Under the pieces are notes generated by a model. The model had not been told where the DNA came from. It searched no databases and was given only the letters and a program-made list of their open reading frames with translations. From positions 29,132 to 93,131 of the forward strand of contig JAMCPM010000016.1 of the NCBI GenBank assembly GCA_023382335.1: a stretch of DNA of 64,000 nt, in the 5' to 3' direction. Within the stretch, counting starts at the first letter, position 1; each line of letters starts with the position of its first letter. Below, piece after piece: positions 41,890 through 51,880 of this stretch. This stretch comes from Actinomycetota bacterium (GTDB lineage: Bacteria > Actinomycetota > Thermoleophilia > BMS3ABIN01). Both the position numbers and the translations under genes were made by a program.

Positions 41890-42189
41890 TTAACCTTCCT
41901 TGCTGCCGGCCGCCGTTGCTTTCTTGCGGGATTGCTTGCCCTTGTCCTTCTTGGCCGGCTTGCTGCCGCCCCTGGACTCTTCCGCGGTCTTCTGGCGCGA
42001 ATCGCTCCGCTTCTTGCCGTAATCGGTGGAATAAAAACCGCTACCCTTGAAGTGGATGGCGACGGGATGGAACACCCGGGTCACCCGCTCGTTGCATTTC
42101 TCACAACGGCTCACAGGCCGATCGGCTATTTTTTGCATTCTTTCAAACTGGTGCCCGCATTTGAGGCACCTGTACTCATAGATTGGCAA
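41890..42189 (-). CDS. FmdB-type zinc-ribbon protein
   Basis: 99 residues. It starts PIYEYRCLKCGHQFE from a TTG codon, the FmdB/putative regulatory-protein signature. Two CxxC pairs (CLKC and CEKC) form a zinc ribbon in the first 40 residues. The second half is a Lys/Ser-rich disordered tail. FmdB proteins have been suggested as regulators, without a proven role. It is the first gene of a minus-strand operon with surE and the HAD phosphatase, with an AAGGAGG site and promoter directly upstream. Confidence 0.85.
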   Translation of the reverse strand: MPIYEYRCLKCGHQFERMQKIADRPVSRCEKCNERVTRVFHPVAIHFKGSGFYSTDYGKKRSDSRQKTAEESRGGSKPAKKDKGKQSRKKATAAGSKEG

Positions 42190-42208
42190 CCTGGATCAAT
42201 CCTCCTTC

Positions 42209-42227
42209 TTGCACCTGAATGGTGCAA
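42209..42227 (-). promoter_or_regulatory. Perfect stem-loop at the 5' end of the fmdB-surE transcript
   Basis: TTGCACC-tgaat-GGTGCAA forms a 7-bp hairpin between the predicted start of transcription and the AAGGAGG site of fmdB. It could bind a regulator as DNA or protect the mRNA 5' end. Confidence 0.4.
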
Positions 42228-42238
42228 ACCGACTTTAT

Positions 42239-42247
42239 AGTATAGCA
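42239..42247 (-). promoter_or_regulatory. Extended -10 promoter TGCTATACT for the fmdB-surE operon
   Basis: On the minus strand TGC plus TATACT form an extended -10 element about 50 bp before the fmdB start. No strong -35 is needed for this promoter type, and none is obvious. Confidence 0.55.
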
Positions 42248-42377
42248 AAAGGGAGATTCCAAGGCCCCCGATCGGGCCCCCAGGTAGCAAACCCGGCCCG
42301 TTTCTAGTAAGATTCAGACCGTCAATACGATCTTTAAGTACCGTTTCGCGCTTTGACCGCGGGGGTACTAATTTAAA

Positions 42378-43565
42378 ATGAAAATAGCTCTAGTAACTGA
42401 GTATTATTATCCCCTGCTTGGTGGCATCACCGAGCACGTGCACAATCTCGCGGGCGCCCTAAGCAGGAAGGGTCACGAGGTCACTGTCGTCACCCATAAT
42501 CTCAAGCCCCGCAAGCACCATCATTACCCCGACGATCCCCTCAATTTCACCGTCGAGCGATTCGGCAAAGGCATCCCCATCTATTCCAACGGCTCCTTCG
42601 CGCGGGTGACGCTGGGCAAGAGCCTCGGCGACAACCTGGGGAAGTTCTTCGAGCGCGAGCAGTTCGATGTCATCCACGCGCATTCGCCGCTGACGCCGAT
42701 CCTGCCGCTGCTGGCCGTGCGCCGCTCCAAGGCGCCGGTGACCGTGGGGACCTTCCACACTTATTTCGACCGCAGCCACGGCTACGGCCTGCTGAAGAAG
42801 AAGTTCATGGAGAGCATGAACATGATGGACGGCAAGATCGTGGTTTCCGACGCCTGCGTCGAGGCCCTGTCGCGTTACTTCGACACCGATTACAAAGTCA
42901 TCCCCAACGGCGTCGACACCAGCTACTTCCGCCCCGAGGCGCCGCAGCTGCCGCAGTTCGATGACGATAAGCTCAACATCCTCTTCGTCGGGCGCTTCGA
43001 TCCGCGCAACGGCCTGAAGACCATGCTCAACGCCTTCAGGATCGTCAAGAGCCAGTTCGACAACTGCCGCCTGATCGTCGTCGGCGACGGCCCCTTGAGG
43101 CCTTACTACCGCACCCTGGTGGACCGCAGGCTGAGCAAGGACATACATTTCGCCGGACTCGTCAACGGCGGCCGGCCCAATTTTTACTCCACCGCCGACA
43201 TCTACTGCACTCCCTGCACCAAGGCCTCTTTCGGCGTGGTGCTGCTCGAGGCGATGGCCTCGGCCACGCCGATCGTGGCCTCTGACATCAACGGCTACCG
43301 GCTGGTCATGGAAGACAACAAGCAGGGAATCCTGGTTCCCGAGACCGCGGCTGCCGGTTTTGCCGAAGCGCTGATGCGGCTGCTGAAGGATCCCGAGTTG
43401 CGGCAACGCATGGGCCGGGAGGGAAGGAAGACCGCGGAGGAAGCCTTCTCCTGGGACCTGGTGGCAAGCAGGGTCGAGCAGTACTACCTGGAGCTGATGG
43501 GGCGCAAGCTGGATGTGTTCAAGGAGGATCCCGCCCCGGAGAAGATCTTCGCGCTGAATGACTAA
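42378..43565 (+). CDS. GT4-family glycosyltransferase (PimA-like)
   Basis: A cytoplasmic GT-B enzyme, 395 residues. PLLGGITEHVHNLAGALSRKGHEV, seen as GGITEHVHNLAGAL, is the N-terminal GT4 signature. ILFVGRFDPRNGLKTML starts the second Rossmann domain, and KASFGVVLLEAMASATPIVA is the EX7E sugar-nucleotide site (about 286-305). It resembles phosphatidylinositol mannosyltransferase PimA and related lipid glycosyltransferases. It overlaps the deacetylase gene by 8 bp, and with the LPG-synthase-like gene forms a three-gene envelope cluster. Confidence 0.85.
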   Translation: MKIALVTEYYYPLLGGITEHVHNLAGALSRKGHEVTVVTHNLKPRKHHHYPDDPLNFTVERFGKGIPIYSNGSFARVTLGKSLGDNLGKFFEREQFDVIHAHSPLTPILPLLAVRRSKAPVTVGTFHTYFDRSHGYGLLKKKFMESMNMMDGKIVVSDACVEALSRYFDTDYKVIPNGVDTSYFRPEAPQLPQFDDDKLNILFVGRFDPRNGLKTMLNAFRIVKSQFDNCRLIVVGDGPLRPYYRTLVDRRLSKDIHFAGLVNGGRPNFYSTADIYCTPCTKASFGVVLLEAMASATPIVASDINGYRLVMEDNKQGILVPETAAAGFAEALMRLLKDPELRQRMGREGRKTAEEAFSWDLVASRVEQYYLELMGRKLDVFKEDPAPEKIFALND

Positions 43566-44382
43566 GCGCCGGGCCCTGTCAGTCCTGGGCTCGCTCGCCG
43601 GCGGCTTCTTCCTCACCATCGCCGCCATCTCCCACTGGTTGTACCATCACCACGGACAGCGCCGTCTGGGCATACGCCTGTTGCTGGGCGGCGCCATCGC
43701 CGACGGCCTCTTCGTCTACTCGACCCTCGTGCCGAATTTTCCCCTCGGCGGCAAGCCTTATTACAGCGGCCGCCGTGAGGGCAACCGCATCGCGCTCACC
43801 TTTGACGACGGCCCCCGGGCGCCCTACACGGCGCAGATCCTCGATACCCTCAAGAAGGAAGGGGTCCCCGCGACTTTCTTCGTCCTGGGCGAGAACGCCC
43901 GGCGCCACCCGGAACTGGTCAAGCGCATCGAGGTCGAAGGCCACCGGGTGGGCAACCACGGCTTCGACCATTCCATCATGATGTTCGCCAGCGGCAGGCA
44001 GGCGCTGGCCCAGGTGGACGCCGCCGACAGCGCCCTCAGGGACGCAGGCGTCGCCGATCCCGCCCCGGTCTTCCGGGCCCCCCACGGCTGGCTCAGCCCC
44101 CTGGCGCTCAGGGCTCTATCCCGCCGGGGCTACCTGGTCACCGGCTGGTCGAAGGGCGTATGGGATACGGCTTCGCCCGGAGTGGGAACCATAATCTCGC
44201 GGACCAGGGAGATACTGAGGCCGGGAAACATCCTGCTGCTGCACGACGGCTGGAGCGGACCGTCAGACGAGGACCGCTCGCAGACGGTCGAGGCGGTCGC
44301 CGAGATAATCCGGGACGCCAAGGCCAGGGGCCTTCAGTTCGTGACCGTGGAGCAGATGCTGCGGGAGGAAGAGACTCTGTGA
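43558..44382 (+). CDS. Polysaccharide deacetylase (NodB domain), membrane anchored
   Basis: 274 residues. Two hydrophobic segments near the N-terminus (about 9-26 and 38-58) anchor the protein. The NodB fold then shows RIALTFDDGPRAPYT (motif 1, catalytic Asp), GHRVGNHGFDHS (motif 2, metal-binding histidines), FRAPHGWLS (motif 3) and ILLLHDGW (motif 5). It should remove acetyl groups from a glycan such as peptidoglycan or a cell-wall polymer. It starts within the end of the glycosyltransferase gene. Confidence 0.88.
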   Translation: MTKRRALSVLGSLAGGFFLTIAAISHWLYHHHGQRRLGIRLLLGGAIADGLFVYSTLVPNFPLGGKPYYSGRREGNRIALTFDDGPRAPYTAQILDTLKKEGVPATFFVLGENARRHPELVKRIEVEGHRVGNHGFDHSIMMFASGRQALAQVDAADSALRDAGVADPAPVFRAPHGWLSPLALRALSRRGYLVTGWSKGVWDTASPGVGTIISRTREILRPGNILLLHDGWSGPSDEDRSQTVEAVAEIIRDAKARGLQFVTVEQMLREEETL

Positions 44383-44416
44383 ACGGGGCTGTAAACCGGC
44401 GGGAGGCGGACGGGTT

Positions 44417-45628
44417 TTGAGCCAGGTCTTTAAAATTTTACGCCGCTACGGGCTGCAGCTGCTGACAGTGGCCATAGTCCTCTACGTCCTCTTCTTCCAT
44501 GTCGAATACGACGAGCTCTACCGGGCCTTCATCAACGTCTCCTGGACCTTCGTCTTTCTGGCAATCATCGCCAACCTGACCTCGATCATGCTCAAGGTCG
44601 CCAGCTGGAAGATAATCTTCGACTTTACTTTCGACGGCATCAAGGGGCGCTGGCGCGACCTGACCTCAGCCCTCATGATCGGCTTTCTGGTCAACCTGAT
44701 CGTCCCCGCCCGCCTGGGCGAACTGGCTCGCGCCTTTGTCATCAGCCGCCGGGAGAGCATGCTGGGGCACGCGGTCTCCCGCTCCACGGTCTTCGGCACC
44801 ATCGTCCTGGAGCGGGTCTTCGACGGCGTGGCCATGGCCACGATCGTCATTTACGGCGTGGTCCACATGGACCTTCCTGGCTGGGCCGACAAGGGCGCCA
44901 TCGTGCTGCTGGTGATCAGCGGCTTTTTCGCCATCGCCATGGTGGTCCTGGAGATCAAGCGCGAGCGTATCACCGAGACCGCGGAACAGGCGGAGGCAAG
45001 CCTGGAGGAACATCATCCCTGGTGGCGCCGCTGGAGTATCCGCTTCTACGGCGTCGTCGCCCGCTTCAGCGAGGGGCAGAAGGTGTTGCGCAGCCCCGGC
45101 CGCGTCGTCCTCATCTGCCTGACGACGGCGACTTCGTGGCTGGCGCAGCTGACGGCGGTATTCTTCTCGCTGCACGCCTTCCACCTGGGATACATCGGTT
45201 TCCTGGGAGCGCTGCTGCTGCTTATCCTCATCAACGTCGCCGGCGCGCTGCCGGCAACGCCGGGGAACGTCGGCGTCTTCCAGCTGGCCACCGTCATCCC
45301 CCTGACCGTCACTTATGGAATTCCCAAAACGACCGCCCTGGCCTTCTCGGTCGGGCTGCAGATAATCGAAGGTTCGATCGGCCTGGTCGGAGGCAGCAGC
45401 TGCCTGCTGCGGGAGGGCCTGAAGTTCGATCAGGTCCGCAGCGGCGCCCGGGAATTCGAGGAAGAGGTGGAGGAGCAGGCCGAAGAAGAACTCGAAGACC
45501 ACCGCATGCTCGAGGAGAAGGTCGGCGACATCGGCCAGGAGGTCAAAGAGCTGCGCCATAAAGTCGACGACCGCATCGCGGAAGACAAGAAAGATGATGA
45601 AAACCGGTCGATCGGAAGCACCGATTGA
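44417..45628 (+). CDS. LPG-synthase-TM/UPF0104 family membrane protein
   Basis: TTG start after GGGAGGCGG. 403 residues with about eight transmembrane helices. LNLIVPARLGELARAFVISRR, seen as VNLIVPARLGELARAF, and later NVAGALPATPGNVGVFQ are the two conserved motifs of the MprF flippase-like (UPF0104) domain. There is no lysyltransferase domain, so it may be a lipid or polyprenyl-glycan flippase. A charged, coiled-coil C-terminal tail of about 70 residues (EEEVEEQAEEELED) is added. It completes the envelope cluster with the GT4 and deacetylase genes. Confidence 0.82.
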   Translation: MSQVFKILRRYGLQLLTVAIVLYVLFFHVEYDELYRAFINVSWTFVFLAIIANLTSIMLKVASWKIIFDFTFDGIKGRWRDLTSALMIGFLVNLIVPARLGELARAFVISRRESMLGHAVSRSTVFGTIVLERVFDGVAMATIVIYGVVHMDLPGWADKGAIVLLVISGFFAIAMVVLEIKRERITETAEQAEASLEEHHPWWRRWSIRFYGVVARFSEGQKVLRSPGRVVLICLTTATSWLAQLTAVFFSLHAFHLGYIGFLGALLLLILINVAGALPATPGNVGVFQLATVIPLTVTYGIPKTTALAFSVGLQIIEGSIGLVGGSSCLLREGLKFDQVRSGAREFEEEVEEQAEEELEDHRMLEEKVGDIGQEVKELRHKVDDRIAEDKKDDENRSIGSTD

Positions 45629-45651
45629 ACCCGCCCGGCCGCTCCAAACGT

Positions 45652-45660
45652 TGCTATAAT
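45652..45660 (+). promoter_or_regulatory. Extended -10 promoter TGCTATAAT before the activase cassette
   Basis: A perfect TATAAT with TGC in front forms an ideal extended -10 element. Transcription would start about 150 bp before the ATG at 45816, leaving a long leader (45668-45815) in which I see no known riboswitch. Confidence 0.6.
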
Positions 45661-45815
45661 GCCGTTTTTGCCTTAATATCGAGGGCGTTGTTTTCCGGGT
45701 CCCCCGGTTTAAACAAAGCTTTAATGGGAAGCCTCCATTTAAGAAACGCCGGGTTATCTGCCTCCCTTCGAGGATGGCTCCCCGGTCCCTGTTTAACTAT
45801 CCGGCCGGAGCCATC

Positions 45816-46808
45816 ATGCGCGTAGGTATCCCGAGGTCCCTGCTCTACTACAAATATCTTCCCTTCTGGAAGACCTTCCTGGCCGAACTCGGCCTGGAAG
45901 TGGAGACATCACCCCTGACCAACAAGAAGATCCTCTCCTGGGGAGTCGAGGTCGCCGAGAACGAGCTCTGCGTCCCCGTCAAGGCGTTCTACGGTCACTG
46001 CATGGCGCTCCGCGGCAAGGTCGACGCCCTGTTCGTGCCACGCGTCGTCAGCGTCGAGGAGCGGGCCTATACCTGCCCCAAGTTCCTGGGGCTGCCCGAC
46101 ATGGTCGCGGCTGTAGCCGACCAGCTGGAGCTGCCGCCCCTGCTGACCCCCAAGCTCAATCAGCGGGAAAAACCCCGCGAGTTCAAATGGCAGCTGATCA
46201 ATTTCGCCCGCGAGGAATTCGGACTGAGCGTGCTCGACGCGGTCTCGGCGCTGGAAGCCGCCACCAGGGCGCAGAAGGATTATCAGAAGAGCCTGGTCGC
46301 CGGCCGCACGCCGCTCGACCTGCTTCCCGCCAGCCGGCTCAACCGCCCCCGCTGGAAGATAGAGAAAAAGGAGCGCAAGCGCATCGGGCTGCTGGGCCAT
46401 CCCTACAACATTTATGACGGCTACATCACCCAGAACCTCATCGCCCGGCTCGAGGAGATGGGCGCCGACCTGGTGGTGCCGGAGATGACCGACCATCACG
46501 TGCTGATGCAGGAGGCCACCGACGTGCCCAAGCAGCTCTACTGGACCTACGAAAAGGAGATCATGGGCGCGGTCAATCACTGGACCAGGAACCGCATGGT
46601 CGACGGCGTCATCTACGTGCTCGCCTTCGCCTGCGGCCCGGACTCACTGGTGCAGGTGCTGATCGAGCACCGGGCCCGCACCCATAACGTGCCGCTGATG
46701 TCGCTGACGATCGACGAGCATAGCGGCGAGGCCGGACTGGTAACCCGCATCGAGGCCTTCACGGACATGCTGATGAGAAAGAAAAAACCGGCTGAGGCGG
46801 TCGCCTGA
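45816..46808 (+). CDS. Acyl-CoA dehydratase activase-related protein (DUF2229-like), first paralog
   Basis: The ATG at 45816 follows GGAG; the longer frame upstream is unlikely. 330 residues beginning MRVGIPRSLLYYKYLPFW, the typical DUF2229 opening. ENELCVPVKAFYGHCMAL and RAYTCPKFLGLPDM give conserved cysteines. IYVLAFACGPDSLVQVLIE and LTIDEHSGEAGLVTRIEAF occur near the end. In many anaerobes this region is fused to the 2-hydroxyglutaryl-CoA dehydratase activator in proteins of about 1400 residues; here it is a separate gene. Function unknown, probably Fe-S dependent. Confidence 0.85.
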   Translation: MRVGIPRSLLYYKYLPFWKTFLAELGLEVETSPLTNKKILSWGVEVAENELCVPVKAFYGHCMALRGKVDALFVPRVVSVEERAYTCPKFLGLPDMVAAVADQLELPPLLTPKLNQREKPREFKWQLINFAREEFGLSVLDAVSALEAATRAQKDYQKSLVAGRTPLDLLPASRLNRPRWKIEKKERKRIGLLGHPYNIYDGYITQNLIARLEEMGADLVVPEMTDHHVLMQEATDVPKQLYWTYEKEIMGAVNHWTRNRMVDGVIYVLAFACGPDSLVQVLIEHRARTHNVPLMSLTIDEHSGEAGLVTRIEAFTDMLMRKKKPAEAVA

Positions 46809-46848
46809 TGACCGCTTCCGGCATTATGCTCTGCGAGGAAATGAACTG

Positions 46849-47949
46849 ATGAAAGTAACCTGCCCGCACATGGGCCACCTGCACTGGATGCTCGACGACC
46901 TCTTCGGCCGCCTCGGCGTCGAATACGTCAAGCCGCCGCCGACAACCACCAAGACACTTACCATCGGCGCCAAGCACAGCCCTGAATTCGCCTGCCTGCC
47001 GCTGAAGATCAACATTGGCAACTTCATCCAGGGGCTGGACATGGGCGCCGACACCCTGATCATGGCCGGCGGCCACGGACCCTGCCGCTTCGGCTATTAC
47101 GGCATCGTCGAGGAGCGCATCCTCAGAGACCTGGGATATGATTTCAGGTTCATGATGCTCGAGCCCTTCGGCGACGGCAAATGGGCCTTCTACAAGACTT
47201 TTGAAACGCTTTCGCCAGGCAGCCTGAGCCTGCGCAAGCTCTGGAAGATCCTCAAGGTCTCTTTCACCAAGGGACGCGCCTTCGACCAGATCCACAAGCG
47301 CACGCTCCAGGTGCGCGCCTACGAGGTCAACCACGGCGATACCACCCGGGCCTTGAGGGAAGCTGAAAAAATGCTGACGCAGGCCTTCACCACCGAGGAG
47401 ATCGAGGAGGCCGGGCGCGAGGCGCTGGCCCTGATCGATAACGTCGAGCAGGATCCGGAGCGGCGGGTGCTCAAGGTCGGAATCGTGGGCGAGTTCTTCC
47501 TGCTGCTGGAGCCGTTCAGTAATTTTGGTTTGGAAGAGGCCCTGGGCCACATGGGCGTGTATATCGAGCGCAGCGTCTGGGTGACCGACTGGATTGCGCC
47601 AGGCCGCGACAACAAGATCTACGGCTTCCACAAGGATATCGTCGACGGCAAGGCCGCTCCCTATCTCAATCACAACGTCGGCGGCGAGGGCCGCGAGACC
47701 ATCGGCAGCATCGTGCTGATGGCCGAGCGTAAATTCGACGGTATAATACAGCTGCTGCCTTTTGGCTGCATGCCGGAGAACATCGCCACCAGCATCATCC
47801 CCAAGGTCCAGCGCGATCACGACATTCCCGTGCTGACGCTGGCCTTCGACGAGCAGACCGGGCGCGCCGGCGTGATCACGCGCGTAGAAGCGTTCCTGGA
47901 CCTGCTGTCCGCCAGGCGGGGCCTCAGCCTCGTGGGGACAAACGCTTAA
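46849..47949 (+). CDS. Acyl-CoA dehydratase activase-related protein, second paralog
   Basis: 366 residues, the second part of the split architecture. It begins KVTCPHMGHLHWMLDDLF, and continues with HSPEFACLPLKINIGNFIQG and MAGGHGPCRFGYYG, conserved cysteine motifs of the HgdA/B-like part. LLPFGCMPENIATSIIPKV and TLAFDEQTGRAGVITRVEAF parallel the ends of the first paralog, so they share a fold. The protein lies 40 bp after the first and 9 bp before the ATPase, in a tight three-gene operon. Confidence 0.85.
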   Translation: MKVTCPHMGHLHWMLDDLFGRLGVEYVKPPPTTTKTLTIGAKHSPEFACLPLKINIGNFIQGLDMGADTLIMAGGHGPCRFGYYGIVEERILRDLGYDFRFMMLEPFGDGKWAFYKTFETLSPGSLSLRKLWKILKVSFTKGRAFDQIHKRTLQVRAYEVNHGDTTRALREAEKMLTQAFTTEEIEEAGREALALIDNVEQDPERRVLKVGIVGEFFLLLEPFSNFGLEEALGHMGVYIERSVWVTDWIAPGRDNKIYGFHKDIVDGKAAPYLNHNVGGEGRETIGSIVLMAERKFDGIIQLLPFGCMPENIATSIIPKVQRDHDIPVLTLAFDEQTGRAGVITRVEAFLDLLSARRGLSLVGTNA

Positions 47950-47958
47950 AGGAGAAGA

Positions 47959-48999
47959 ATGGATATTCCCGCAAAAACAGGTTATCTCGGCATTGACGTC
48001 GGTTCGGTCAGCACCAACCTGGTGATCCTCGACGAGCACGCCAACGTGCTCGCGGCCATCTACCGCCGCACCCAGGGCCAGCCGATCAAGGCCGTTCAGG
48101 AAGGGCTGCGCGAGCTCACCGACCTGCTCGCGGACCAGGAGATCGAGGTCCGCGGCGTCGGCGCCACCGGCAGCGCCAGGCATCTGACCGGCATCATCGT
48201 CGGCGCCGACGTGGTCAAGAACGAGATCACGGCGCACGCCGTCGCTGCCTCACAAGTATTACCCGATGTAAACACCGTGCTCGAGATCGGCGGGCAGGAT
48301 TCCAAGCTGATCGTGCTGCGCGACGGCATCGTCACCGATTTCGCCATGAACTCGGTCTGCGCCGCCGGCACCGGCTCCTTCCTCGATCATCAGTCGGCGC
48401 GCCTGGGCATTCCCATCGAGGACTTCGGCACCTACGCCGTGCGTTCCGAGAGCCCGGCCCACATCGCCGGCCGCTGCTCTGTATTCGCCGAATCCGACAT
48501 GATCCACAAGCAGCAGGTGGGCATCGTCGTCGAGGACATCATCTACGGACTCTGCCACGCGCTGGTCCGCAATTATCTCAACAACCTCGCCAAGGGCAAG
48601 GAGATCAAGTCGCCGGTGGTGTTCCAGGGCGGCGTCGCCGCCAACGCCGGCATGAAGCGGGCCTTCGAGGACGCGCTTGAGATCGAGGTGACGGTGCCGG
48701 TCCACCATAACGTCATGGGCGCCATCGGCTCGGCCATCCTGGCGATGGAGCTGGAGCTGGAGCCCGGAGAGACCAGCTTCAACAGTTTTGACGTGTCCGA
48801 TCTCGTATACGAGACCTCGACCTTCAACTGTAACGGGTGCTCTAACACTTGCGAGATCGTACGCATCAAGGTCGACGGCAAGACGCTGGCGCGCTGGGGC
48901 GGGCGCTGCGGCAAGTGGGAGAACGAGGATTCTCCCGGCGCCGGCAAGAAAAGATTACGCGCCGGTGGAAAGACCAGGATAAAGGCCTCGGTGCGCTAA
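47959..48999 (+). CDS. ATP-dependent activase of the BadF/BadG/HgdC family
   Basis: 346 residues of the ASKHA ATPase fold. GIDVGSVSTNLVILDE is the phosphate-1 loop, and EIGGQDSKLIVL the phosphate-2 region. SVCAAGTGSFLDHQSARL and AGRCSVFAESDMIHK contain the two cysteines that bind the bridging [4Fe-4S] cluster in HgdC. It should couple ATP hydrolysis to low-potential electron transfer into its partner. A C-terminal extension carries NCNGCSNTCEI and GGRCGKWE, an additional Cys cluster. No dehydratase gene lies nearby, so the electron acceptor is probably one of the two preceding proteins. Confidence 0.9.
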   Translation: MDIPAKTGYLGIDVGSVSTNLVILDEHANVLAAIYRRTQGQPIKAVQEGLRELTDLLADQEIEVRGVGATGSARHLTGIIVGADVVKNEITAHAVAASQVLPDVNTVLEIGGQDSKLIVLRDGIVTDFAMNSVCAAGTGSFLDHQSARLGIPIEDFGTYAVRSESPAHIAGRCSVFAESDMIHKQQVGIVVEDIIYGLCHALVRNYLNNLAKGKEIKSPVVFQGGVAANAGMKRAFEDALEIEVTVPVHHNVMGAIGSAILAMELELEPGETSFNSFDVSDLVYETSTFNCNGCSNTCEIVRIKVDGKTLARWGGRCGKWENEDSPGAGKKRLRAGGKTRIKASVR

Positions 49000-49069
49000 A
49001 AGCCCAAAGCTCCAGCACGCCAGGGACTCATAACCTCAGGAAACCAAGACAAGACTGAAGGGGATAAGT

Positions 49070-49408
49070 ATGCCGGAACCGACCGAAAACGCACTCTCAG
49101 CTTACAGGGCCGGCAGCGGCCATCGCCGTTTTCAGATAACGGCATATGCCGGCGGCCTCAAGATCACGGGCATCGCCTTTTACGCCGCCGATACGCGTTC
49201 GACCTCGCGCCGGGCTTCGGATTACATCCATTCCCTGTCGGGAGACCGGCTGACGCTGTCTTCAGCGCGCATCTTCGAGCGCACGACCGGACTCGTCATC
49301 GACGAGCCTGCTTTCGTCGTCGTCACCATGTCACGCGTCGACGCCATCTTCGCCGATGAGCTCGAAGCTACCGAGACCGCGTCCGCACCGGGAGCGCCTG
49401 TCCGCTAA
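49070..49408 (+). CDS. Small conserved-looking hypothetical protein
   Basis: 112 residues, mostly beta-strand: RRFQITAYAGGLKITGIAFY, seen as FQITAYAGGLKITG, and later TTGLVIDEPAFVVV. It has no cysteines, membrane segment or signal. It follows the activase gene by 70 bp on the same strand and may be co-transcribed. I recognise no named family. Confidence 0.55.
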   Translation: MPEPTENALSAYRAGSGHRRFQITAYAGGLKITGIAFYAADTRSTSRRASDYIHSLSGDRLTLSSARIFERTTGLVIDEPAFVVVTMSRVDAIFADELEATETASAPGAPVR

Positions 49409-49440
49409 TTCTTGGAAGAGGGGACCCGCGAGGAAGCGCC

Positions 49441-49947
49441 TCAGGCGTTGCGCTGCCAGCTTCCGTAGGCCGCCACGGCCATCCAGATGAATCCCCAGAA
49501 GCTGTAAGCGGTCAGCGCGTACCTTAACCCCGGCGCCGAAGCCGTGAAACCCGTAGCCCTTCCCCAGATCCCGAAGAATACCGCCAGGGCGGCACAGGCT
49601 GCCGCCCACACCGCCAGGTTGCGCCCGTGGTGGCGGCCGCTGGCCCAGGAGATTGCTTCGCCGATGCCCATGCCCAGGACGAAAGCCACGATAAAAGCCA
49701 GGAAGCCGATCGCCATCAGCACCAGTCCGAAGATGTAGCCGCCGACGACGGCGCTGACCAGGCCCAGGATAACCGACAGCAGCACCCTCTCCGGCTTCAC
49801 CGTCACCAGCGCCGATTTCGGCAGCTTTCCGCACTTGGGGCATTTTACGCCGACAGGCGCGAAGATCATGCAGTCAGGGCAGATGGGATCGCCACAGTTG
49901 CTGCACCTAACGTTGGCTTCCACGGAGGGATGGTTGACGCACTTCAT
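49441..49947 (-). CDS. Zinc-finger (B-box-like) membrane protein
   Basis: 168 residues. The first 40 carry two zinc-binding groups, MKCVNHPSVEANVRCSNCGDPIC-type spacing seen as CVNHP, CSNCGDPICPDC and CPKCGKL. Three or four hydrophobic segments follow (about 55-85, 90-110, 120-160). This B-box/rhomboid-associated zinc-finger plus TM layout is common in actinobacteria and Chloroflexi, with no known function. Confidence 0.7.
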   Translation of the reverse strand: MKCVNHPSVEANVRCSNCGDPICPDCMIFAPVGVKCPKCGKLPKSALVTVKPERVLLSVILGLVSAVVGGYIFGLVLMAIGFLAFIVAFVLGMGIGEAISWASGRHHGRNLAVWAAACAALAVFFGIWGRATGFTASAPGLRYALTAYSFWGFIWMAVAAYGSWQRNA

Positions 49948-49966
49948 TATGGAAATAGTCTAGCAT

Positions 49967-50021
49967 AGCAGCGGGCGGACGGCAGGCGATTTATCGCCTG
50001 CCGTCCGCCCGTAATGCTGCT
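49967..50021. terminator. Very strong hairpin downstream of trxA
   Basis: A perfect 18-bp stem (49973-49990 with 49993-50010) and only a TT loop is extended by outer AGCAGC/GCTGCT arms. It lies between the trxA stop and the start of the zinc-finger gene. It lacks a U-run on either side, so termination is likely but not certain. Confidence 0.6.
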
Positions 50022-50034
50022 CCTACCCAAAAAC

Positions 50035-50361
50035 TTACTCCAGTTCCAGTTCCCGCAACAATGATTCCTTGGGAAGCGCTCCTACTACCTGTTTGCCGAC
50101 AGTGCCACCCTCGAATAGGATCACCGTGGGGATGCTCATGATGTCATACTTGGTCGCCGTCTCGCGATTCTGATCAACGTTCAGCTTGGCGACTTTGATG
50201 CGGCCCGCCATCTCGATCGCCAGCTCTTCGATGACCGGAGTCACCATCCGGCACGGCGCGCACCACTCGGCCCAAAAGTCCACCAAGACGGGCAGATCCG
50301 ACTGGAGCACCTCGGACTCGAAATTAGCGTCCGTCAACTCGACCATATTATCAACCGACAT
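50035..50361 (-). CDS. trxA: Thioredoxin
   Basis: A cytoplasmic redox protein of 108 residues, the normal length. VDFWAEWCAPCRMVTP is the active site with the WCxPC motif (WCAPC). SIPTVILFEGG contains the cis-proline. The ATG at 50361 has AAAGGAGGTG directly upstream; an in-frame codon 42 bp further up lacks a site. It sits downstream of eno with a 224-bp gap and is probably a separate unit. Confidence 0.97.
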   Translation of the reverse strand: MSVDNMVELTDANFESEVLQSDLPVLVDFWAEWCAPCRMVTPVIEELAIEMAGRIKVAKLNVDQNRETATKYDIMSIPTVILFEGGTVGKQVVGALPKESLLRELELE

Positions 50362-50584
50362 ACAACACCTCCTTTCCCTTATATTCCGTAATGGCAGTCC
50401 CACCCAGGGACATACCGCCGTTGCACGGATTTAGGGACAGGAGGGCACGACCGCCGCCCGCGGCCTCGTACTGGTGCTTGTATCACAACCCAGCCTCCGG
50501 TTCCTCGGAGCTCCCGGCCAAGCGGACCGCCATCAGGGCGGTTCTGGTGCGAGACGGCCTCAAAGGCCGCCGCGCGCCGCCGGG

Positions 50585-51880
<1,296 letters not shown>

